From: Isoptericola sp044389085
Lineage (GTDB): Bacteria > Actinomycetota > Actinomycetes > Actinomycetales > Cellulomonadaceae
DNA: 64,000 nucleotides
Reading direction: 5' to 3'
NCBI RefSeq assembly: GCF_044389085.1
Contig: NZ_JBIRXP010000001.1
Span: 1,089,625 to 1,153,624, forward strand
A program made the position numbers and the translations under genes. Every line of letters begins with the position of its first letter. Position 1 is the first letter of the stretch. Below the pieces are notes generated by a model that did no database searches, was not told the origin of the DNA, and saw only the letters and a program-made list of their open reading frames with translations. Below, one piece after another: positions 58,567 through 64,000 of the stretch.

Positions 58567-59553
58567 TCACGCCTCCTTGTCGTACTCGTCGTGCTCGCCG
58601 TGCGTGTCGTGCTCGCCGTGCGCGTCGTGCTCGTCCGACGCGGGGGCCCGGTGGTCGGGGCGGTTCGCCGCCAGCTCCCGCCAGCCGACGACCGGCAGCG
58701 AGAACTTCGACACGAGCCTGTCGGTGAACGGCGCCGGCGACAGTCGCGCGAACCGCAGCGGCAGGGCGCCCCGACGCACCTCCACCCACGAGCCGACCGG
58801 CAGGTCGATACGCCGCCGGCCGTCGCAGGTCAGCACCGCGGGCACGGGGCTGCGCTCGAGCACCTTCACCGTGTACGTCGAGCGCGGTCCGATGACGAGC
58901 GGGCGCGCGAACAGGGCGTGCGCGGACAGGGGCACCAGCAGCACGCCGTCGACCTCCGGCCACATGACGGGCCCGCCGGCCGAGAACGCGTGCGCCGTCG
59001 ACCCCGTCGCCGTGGACATCACGACGCCGTCGCAGCCGAACGACGACAGCGGGCGGCCGTCGACGGCGATGCCGACCTCGACCATCCGCTCCCGCCGCGC
59101 CTTCTCCACGGTGGCCTCGTTGAGCGCCCACCCGGTGCGCGGCGACTCCTCCCCGGGCAGGTGGACGGCGACGTCGACGACGGCGCGCTCCTCGACCTCG
59201 TAGTCGCGGGCGGCCAGCCTCCGCACCGCGTGCCGCAGGTCGTCGCGCTCGCTCTCGGCGAGGAAGCCGACGTGTCCCAGGTTGACGCCCAGGAGCGGCA
59301 CCCCGGTGCCGTGCGTGAGCTCGGCGGCGCGCAGGATCGTGCCGTCACCGCCCAGGACCATGACGGCCTCGGAGTCGGTCACCCCCTCCCGGACGCGCGC
59401 CGCGGCCATGTGGTCGCCGAACGACTCGGCCAGGTCGTCGTCGTGCAGGGCGACCTCGAAGCCCGCCTCGGTGAGCTCGCGCACGGCCTCGGAGAGGGCC
59501 GCCACGGCCTCCGGGCGGCCCCCGTGGGTGACGATGAGGACTCGGCGGCTCAC
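58567..59553 (-). CDS. nadK: NAD kinase with His/Asp-rich C-terminal tail
   Basis: 328 residues from a GTG overlapping the tlyA stop. GGDGT is at residues 68-72, and LGVNLGHVGFLAE, LNEATVEKA and TATGSTAHAFSAGGP mark the NAD-binding domain. It makes NADP from NAD and ATP. The usual protein ends near WRELAANR; here about 30 more residues follow, rich in His, Asp and Glu (DEHDAHGEHDTHGEHDEYD). That tail could bind metal ions; it is coded by an 18-bp DNA repeat. Confidence 0.94.
   Translation of the reverse strand: MSRRVLIVTHGGRPEAVAALSEAVRELTEAGFEVALHDDDLAESFGDHMAAARVREGVTDSEAVMVLGGDGTILRAAELTHGTGVPLLGVNLGHVGFLAESERDDLRHAVRRLAARDYEVEERAVVDVAVHLPGEESPRTGWALNEATVEKARRERMVEVGIAVDGRPLSSFGCDGVVMSTATGSTAHAFSAGGPVMWPEVDGVLLVPLSAHALFARPLVIGPRSTYTVKVLERSPVPAVLTCDGRRRIDLPVGSWVEVRRGALPLRFARLSPAPFTDRLVSKFSLPVVGWRELAANRPDHRAPASDEHDAHGEHDTHGEHDEYDKEA
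58588..58635 (-). repeat. 18-bp repeat coding the nadK tail
   Basis: The plus-strand segment GTCGTGCTCGCCGTGC occurs at 58588-58603 and 58606-58621, and a partial third copy begins at 58624. It codes the repeated HGEHD-type residues at the end of NAD kinase. Confidence 0.7.
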
Positions 59554-60449
59554 GGTGCTCCTCCGATCGGCAGGACGGGCGGGACGGACGGCGGCGCGTC
59601 GGGGGCGCCGGGCTCCCAGGCGACGGCAGCCTCCGCAGCCGGCTCGGCGCCGACCGCCGCGGCGCCGCCGCCCGGCCGGAACCAGCAGAAGTACTCGCGG
59701 TTACCGCTCGGCCCGGGCAACGGGCTGGGCACCACCGCGTGGGCGCGCAGCCCGTGCGCCGCCGCGGCCCGCACGACGGCGAGGACCGCTTCGACGTGCA
59801 GGTCCGGGTCGCGCACGACGCCGCCGCTGCCGAGGCGCTCCCGACCGACCTCGAACTGCGGCTTCACCAGCAGCAACGCGTGACCCTCCGGGGAGAGCAC
59901 GTCGGCGAGCGGTGCCAGCACGAGCGTGAGGGAGATGAAGGACAGGTCGCCCACCACGACGTCGGGGGTGCGCTCCAGGTCCGACGGCGTGAGGTCGCGC
60001 AGGTTGAAGCCCTCGACGACCGTGACCCGGGGATCGTCCCGCAGGGCCGGCACGAGCTGGTCGTGGCCGACGTCGAGCGCCACCACGTGTCGCGCGCCCC
60101 GGCGCAGCAGCACGTCCGTGAAGCCCCCGGTCGAGGCACCCACGTCCAGGCACCACCCGCCCTCGACCGCCTGCAGCAGCTCGCGGCCGGCGGGCGCCCT
60201 CCCGAGCGCGTCGAGGGCCCCGGCCAGCTTGCCGCCGGCGCGCGAGGCGTACCCCGGGTCGGCGGGGTCGGCGAGGACGCTCACCTGGGCGCCGTCGGGC
60301 ACCGGCGTGGACGGCTTCGTGACGAGACGGTCACCGAGGCGCACGCGACCCGCGTCGATGAGCTGCACGGCCTGGCGGCGCGACCGGGCCAGGCCACGGC
60401 GCACGAGCTCGGCGTCCATCCGCCCGTCGGTCCGTGCCACCGCCGTCAA
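59550..60449 (-). CDS. tlyA: TlyA-type rRNA 2'-O-methyltransferase
   Basis: 299 residues from a TTG at 60449; the TTGA overlap with the upstream stop and a GGAG eight bases before support this start. An S4 RNA-binding domain (RRGLARSRRQAVQLIDAGRV) precedes the FtsJ-like methyltransferase with SAM motif CLDVGASTGGF and catalytic residues in RAGGKL, VGDLSFISL and VKPQFEVGRE. It methylates 16S and 23S rRNA, the modification linked to capreomycin sensitivity. About 35 Ala/Pro-rich residues extend the C-terminus. Confidence 0.93.
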   Translation of the reverse strand: MTAVARTDGRMDAELVRRGLARSRRQAVQLIDAGRVRLGDRLVTKPSTPVPDGAQVSVLADPADPGYASRAGGKLAGALDALGRAPAGRELLQAVEGGWCLDVGASTGGFTDVLLRRGARHVVALDVGHDQLVPALRDDPRVTVVEGFNLRDLTPSDLERTPDVVVGDLSFISLTLVLAPLADVLSPEGHALLLVKPQFEVGRERLGSGGVVRDPDLHVEAVLAVVRAAAAHGLRAHAVVPSPLPGPSGNREYFCWFRPGGGAAAVGAEPAAEAAVAWEPGAPDAPPSVPPVLPIGGAP

Positions 60450-60700
60450 CGTCGCGGCTCCGCGGCCGGGGCGTCGTCCTGTCCGGCGTCCAGCCGCGCG
60501 CGCAGGGCGTCGTGCACCCGGGTGAAGCGCTCCACGTGCTCGGCGACGGGGAGGTCGTCCAGCCCGTCGAGATCGTCGATCCCCGCGCCGCTGCCGGGAT
60601 CACGGGGCGCCGTCGGCACCGGCCGGGGCGCCTGGTCGGAGGCGTCGCGGTGGCTCGTCCCCGCGGTCGAGCCGTCGTGCGTCGGTGGGTCCTGCGTCAT
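60446..60700 (-). CDS. small conserved hypothetical protein upstream of tlyA
   Basis: 84 residues from an ATG with GGAGGGATC directly upstream. A disordered N-terminal half (Pro, Asp, Gly) precedes a short amphipathic segment LPVAEHVERFTRVHDALRARLD. I recall similar short proteins next to tlyA in other actinobacteria, but cannot give a function. Its stop overlaps the tlyA TTG start, so the two are translationally coupled. Confidence 0.75.
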   Translation of the reverse strand: MTQDPPTHDGSTAGTSHRDASDQAPRPVPTAPRDPGSGAGIDDLDGLDDLPVAEHVERFTRVHDALRARLDAGQDDAPAAEPRR

Positions 60701-60997
60701 GATCCCTCCCTACGGCTCGCGGTCCTGTTCTCGTCGCCGGCACCCGTGCGGGTGCGCGCGGACCGTCGGCCCGAGGGGGCTGGTCGCGCGGGAAGCCGCC
60801 GTCCGAGGTCCGGGTCCACGCTACCCGTTGGCGCGGACGTCCTGCGCACGACGCACAGCCGGCGACCGGGTCCGTCGTGAGCCCGCAGGGGCGTGGGCCT
60901 CCGCGCCGGCCCGCGGCGCGCACGGGGGGGCGGCGGCCACCTCGTCGCGCGGACCGTGAGGCGCAGGTCCGGTGGCGCAGACCTGGTGGCGCGGTGG
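60701..60997. other. 297-base gap with no supported feature
   Basis: It lies between the HAD gene stop and the small protein start. It is very GC-rich with simple CGG-type runs. I see no gene, palindrome or clear promoter in it apart from the ribosome-binding site at its left edge. Confidence 0.4.
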
Positions 60998-62011
60998 TCA
61001 GGCGAGCAGCTCGGGCACGGTCGACGCCGCGGCCGGACGCCCCCGGTCGGCGGCGTCCCACGCGGCCGCACAGGCCGCGCGGATCACGTCGATCCCGCGC
61101 GGGCCCTGGCCGTCGAGCTCGAGCGCCCCGTCCACGACGCGCGCCGCGCGGCCCGCGCACGTCCACCACCCCTGGTCCGCCGGCTCGGGGCGGGGGTGCG
61201 GCTCGTGCAGCGCGCGCAGGTCGGCCCCGACGTAGTCCGGGCGCAGGCCCGGTTCCGCCAGCACGGCGTCGCGCGCCGTGGAGACGCCGGTGAGCACGTG
61301 CAGGCCGGGGTACCCGCCGGTACGTGCCCCCGCGAGGTCGGTGTCGAGACGGTCCCCGATCACCAGAGGACGCTCTGCGCCGGCCCGGTCGACCGCCAGG
61401 CGGTACATCGTGGGCGACGGCTTGCCCGCGCTGTCCGGCTCGACCCCCGTCGCGGCCACGACGGCGCCGACCAGGGCGCCGTTGCCGGGGGCGAAGCCCC
61501 GGGCGGTCGGGAGCGAGAGGTCGAGGTTGCTCGCGACGTGCCGGGCACCGCCGGCCACCGCGTACGCGGCCTCCGCCAGGTCGCTCCAGCCCAGCCCCGG
61601 CGCGTACCCCTGGGCCACGGCGTCGGGGGCGTCGTCAGCGGAGTCGACGATCGTCAGGCCCGCCCCGGCGACAGCCGTCCGCAGGCCTGCCCCGCCGACG
61701 ACGAGGACCTTGGCGCCCGGCTCCAGCCGCGTGCGCAGCAGGGCCGCGCACGCCTGCGCAGCCGTCATGACCTCGTCCGCAGCGGTGGGGATGTCCAGCC
61801 CGGTGAGCTGGGCGGCCACCTCCTCGGGCTCGCGCGAGGCGTTGTTGGTGACGAACACGAGCCGGAGCCCCGCGGTCCGCGCCGCCGTCAGGCTGTCCGC
61901 GGCGTGCGGGATGGGCAGGTGGCCCTTGTACGCGACCCCGTCGAGGTCGACCAGGGCCAGGTCGTGCGCAGCAGCGAGCGGGACGGCAGTGCCCGACAGC
62001 GTGGCCGTCAT
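60998..62011 (-). CDS. HAD-superfamily phosphatase, NagD/PGP-like
   Basis: 337 residues from the ATG at 62011, overlapping the stop of the TPR gene (ATGA). HAD motif I is D22-L-D24-GVAYKG, motif II VFVTNNASR, motif III in GKPSPTMYRLA and motif IV GDRLDTDLAGA. The C2 cap between motifs II and III places it in the NagD / phosphoglycolate-phosphatase group. It dephosphorylates small phosphometabolites. The C-terminal ~70 residues are an extension seen in actinobacterial members. Confidence 0.9.
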   Translation of the reverse strand: MTATLSGTAVPLAAAHDLALVDLDGVAYKGHLPIPHAADSLTAARTAGLRLVFVTNNASREPEEVAAQLTGLDIPTAADEVMTAAQACAALLRTRLEPGAKVLVVGGAGLRTAVAGAGLTIVDSADDAPDAVAQGYAPGLGWSDLAEAAYAVAGGARHVASNLDLSLPTARGFAPGNGALVGAVVAATGVEPDSAGKPSPTMYRLAVDRAGAERPLVIGDRLDTDLAGARTGGYPGLHVLTGVSTARDAVLAEPGLRPDYVGADLRALHEPHPRPEPADQGWWTCAGRAARVVDGALELDGQGPRGIDVIRAACAAAWDAADRGRPAAASTVPELLA

Positions 62012-63723
62012 GCCTTGCCCGCGTCCGGGCCGTCCACCTCGTCGCCCTGCTCCGGCGCCGAGACGGACTCCTGCTCCGTCTGCTCCGGCTCGACCGGCTC
62101 AGCGCCCTCGCTCGCCACGGTGGCGTCAGACTGGTCGGGCCGCCCGGCGTCGTCCGCGTCCCCCGCACCGACATCGAGGTCCTCGTCGACGGCGTCCTCG
62201 TCGTACGTGTCGTACACGACGACGTCGTCCTCCTCCTGCGGTGCGCCGGACGCACGCTCGAGGTCGGCCGGGTCGACACCGGCCAGGAGCTGAGCCGCCT
62301 CGTCCTGGCGTCCGGCCGCCTCCAGGGCAGCCGCGCGCGCCTGCAGCACCCGGAGACCGAGGTCACCGCGCCGCTCGGCCGCGGGGATGCGGTCGAGCAC
62401 CGCCAGTGCGGCGTCGTGCTCCCCCAGGTCGCTGCGCGCCCCGCTCGCCACGATGGCGAGCTCGGTGCGCCCCTCGGCGTCGAGCGTGCGCGCCTCCTCG
62501 CTCGCGGCGAGAGCCAGGGCGCGCTCGGGACGGCCGAGGCCGCGCTCCGCGTCCGCCATGAGCGGCAGGTGCTCGGACGACCCGTTGAGCCGTCGCACCG
62601 TGCGCAGCTCGCGGAGGGCCTCGGCGAACCGCCCGGTCCGGTACGCCGCGATGCCCGCGGCCTCCCGGACGACGTCCACCCGGCCGCCCCGACGGACCGC
62701 TGCCTGGGTGTGCTCGTAGGCACGCTCCGGGTCGACGTCGAGGAGCCGGCCCGCCATCACCAGGTGCAGACCGATGCGTTCCGCGTTCTCCTTGGTCAGC
62801 CCGCGCAGGCGACCCCGGACATCTCGGCTCAGCTGTCCCATCGACGCGTCATCGGCGATATCCGGCTCGACGACGCGAGGGCGCCGCTCGGCACCCGCCG
62901 CCGGCCGACCGGGACGTCCGCCGCCGTGGCCCTGCCCGTCCCCGCCGCGCCGACCCGTCGCCGGTCCCCGAGAGCCTGCGACGCGGGAGTCCGGGCGCGA
63001 GCCACCGCCCCTGCCGTCTCGCTGCCCAGGGCGCTCGACCTGCTGTCCACGGCGCTCACCGCGCTCGTACGGACGTGCGCGGTCCCCCGCGTCACCACGT
63101 CGGTACCCGCGGTCACCCGACGACGCGCGGTCGTCGCGGCCTCGGGCGTCGCGGGTGCTGGGACGCCCGTCGTAGCGGCCTTCTTCCCGACCGGGCGTAC
63201 GCCTCGAGTCGACGCGACCCTGGCCGTCCCGCTGCTGGCTCGACCGGTACTCCGATCCTCGCCGATCGCCTCCGCGCTCGTCCCTGCTGACGTAGCCGTC
63301 GCGCTCCTGAGCGCGACCCCGCCCGGGACGCTCGTCCCGGCGGTCGCGCGTGGCGAAGTCACGCCGGTCTCCCGCGCCGCGGGCCGGGCGACGCTCCGTC
63401 CGGCGGTCCTCACGTTCATCGCGCGCGCCGTCAGGTCGGCGGTCGGGCCGCCCACGGCTCTCGGACGGCCGCCCCGCCTGTGCCGCGCGGTCGCGGCCGC
63501 CAAAGCCGCCGCGTTCGTCGCGTGACGCGTCGCCCCTCGTCGGGCGCCCCGCGTTCTGCCCACGGTCCGTGTAGCCGCGCTGCGGACGATCTCCGCGTCC
63601 GCCCGCCGACCCCCGCGAACCCCGGTTCGCGTCCCGCGATCCCCCGCGGGCGCCCCCGTCACGGGACGACGGTGCGCGACCGCCCGCACCGCCCTTGCTC
63701 TCGTCCCGCGATGAATCGTTCAC
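62008..63723 (-). CDS. TPR protein with Arg/Gly/Asp-rich disordered N-terminus
   Basis: 571 residues from a GTG at 63723 with GGAGAGG upstream. The first ~290 residues are low complexity, made mostly of Arg, Gly, Asp and Ser (repeats such as RGG, RDER, GDRR), and strongly charged. Residues about 300-470 are helical repeats of TPR type (GRLLDVDPERAYEHTQAAVRR, AYRTGRFAEALRELRTVRRLNG). The last ~90 are acidic (Glu, Asp, Gln). The domain order basic-helical-acidic suggests RNA or nucleic-acid interaction, but no function is known to me. It is coupled to the HAD gene. Confidence 0.85.
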   Translation of the reverse strand: MNDSSRDESKGGAGGRAPSSRDGGARGGSRDANRGSRGSAGGRGDRPQRGYTDRGQNAGRPTRGDASRDERGGFGGRDRAAQAGRPSESRGRPDRRPDGARDEREDRRTERRPARGAGDRRDFATRDRRDERPGRGRAQERDGYVSRDERGGDRRGSEYRSSQQRDGQGRVDSRRTPGREEGRYDGRPSTRDARGRDDRASSGDRGYRRGDAGDRARPYERGERRGQQVERPGQRDGRGGGSRPDSRVAGSRGPATGRRGGDGQGHGGGRPGRPAAGAERRPRVVEPDIADDASMGQLSRDVRGRLRGLTKENAERIGLHLVMAGRLLDVDPERAYEHTQAAVRRGGRVDVVREAAGIAAYRTGRFAEALRELRTVRRLNGSSEHLPLMADAERGLGRPERALALAASEEARTLDAEGRTELAIVASGARSDLGEHDAALAVLDRIPAAERRGDLGLRVLQARAAALEAAGRQDEAAQLLAGVDPADLERASGAPQEEDDVVVYDTYDEDAVDEDLDVGAGDADDAGRPDQSDATVASEGAEPVEPEQTEQESVSAPEQGDEVDGPDAGKA

Positions 63724-63919
63724 GGTCTTCCTCTCCGACGCCGACACGACCCGTATTCTCCCACGCCAGCCTCGGTGGGGACGGGCCGCAAGGGCCCCTC
63801 CGCATGTGACGGCAGGCACGGCGTCCCCCGGGGTACGGGCCCTGTCATCACGGGCACAGGTCAGGACCGGTGTTCGGGGTCGGCGCCCGCCGGGAATGAC
63901 ACCGAGTGTTCGGGGTATG
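63724..63919. other. promoter-side gap of the TPR gene
   Basis: This stretch separates the TPR gene from the rRNA operon terminator. An 11-base direct repeat GTGTTCGGGGT lies at 63870-63880 and 63906-63916. No gene is seen. Confidence 0.4.
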
Positions 63920-63955
63920 CGAAAGGCCCACCCCGGGTGTGGGGTGGGCCTTTCG
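63920..63955 (-). terminator. rRNA operon terminator
   Basis: A perfect 15-bp stem (CGAAAGGCCCACCCC pairing with its complement) closes a 6-base loop. It lies 9 bases beyond the 3' end of the 5S rRNA on the minus strand. The CTTTCG end of the stem is typical of rRNA terminators. Confidence 0.88.
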
Positions 63956-63964
63956 TGAATGGGT

Positions 63965-64000
63965 GTCCGGCGGCGTCCTACTCTCCCACCCCCTCGCGAG
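63965..64000 (-). rRNA. rrf: 5S ribosomal RNA, 3' end (truncated by window)
   Basis: The minus strand reads GGGAGAGTAGGACGCCGCCG, the conserved 3' end of bacterial 5S rRNA. Only the last 36 or so bases are inside the window; the rest and the 23S and 16S genes should lie to the right. A strong terminator follows it. Confidence 0.9.

Noticed and set aside
60600..61169. 189-codon minus-strand frame between the HAD gene and the small tlyA-linked protein
   Set aside because: It overlaps both neighbouring genes in another frame and has only Arg/Pro/Gly-rich shadow composition.

Overview
The window comes from a very GC-rich actinobacterium. Supporting traits are frequent GTG and TTG starts, 4-base stop/start overlaps in operons, a SufR-SufBDCSUT iron-sulfur operon beside ctaA, the tlyA-nadK-recN-steA-steB-pyrG neighbourhood, and Zur-controlled zinc-free ribosomal proteins. 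The mix of sugar ABC transport, a large secreted glycoside hydrolase and LacI control suggests a plant-polymer-degrading member of the Micrococcales (Cellulomonas / Promicromonosporaceae-like). That placement is inference.

Layout. 1-923: 3' end of phosphoenolpyruvate synthase. 957-10817: a leftward glycan-use cluster (alpha/beta esterase; sugar-binding lipoprotein, two CUT1 permeases, secreted clan GH-A hydrolase, Gfo/Idh oxidoreductase, LacI repressor). Its two promoters carry almost identical LacI-type operators. 11069-14765: Baeyer-Villiger monooxygenase plus SMP-30-like lipoprotein, divergent from a TetR repressor with a perfect inverted-repeat site. 14857-18625: zinc-starvation regulon (Zur-type repressor, zinc-binding lipoprotein, AztD-like metallochaperone, rpsN and rpmB paralogs) with two Zur boxes. 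19162-28136: accessory enzymes and regulators (two alpha/beta hydrolases, a lone fumarate-reductase-like flavoprotein, a large LuxR ATPase regulator, a shortened ECF sigma factor, an SDR divergent from a TetR). 28634-32723: IdeR-type box followed by hmuTUV and an enterochelin-esterase-like gene. 32791-39683: suf operon. 39833-44167: HdeD-like membrane protein, ABC exporter, ctaA and a class IV aminotransferase. 44266-49495: DrrAB-type exporter convergent with an AfsR-like BTAD regulator. 49517-60700: NUDIX, pyrG, murJ, MraY-like transferase, steB, steA, recN, nadK, tlyA and a small protein. 60998-63723: HAD phosphatase and an Arg/Gly-rich TPR protein. 63965-64000: 3' end of a leftward 5S rRNA, with the rRNA operon terminator beside it.

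Functional picture. The most coherent accessory unit is the LacI-controlled glycan module: polymer cleavage outside, esterase trimming, uptake by a transporter lacking its own ATPase, and oxidation inside. Three metal circuits (Zur, a DtxR/IdeR-like box, SufR) lie within about 25 kb. Several promoters place a TANNNT hexamer 6-7 bases before the start codon, suggesting leaderless mRNAs. No tRNA, integrase, insertion sequence or CRISPR array was seen.
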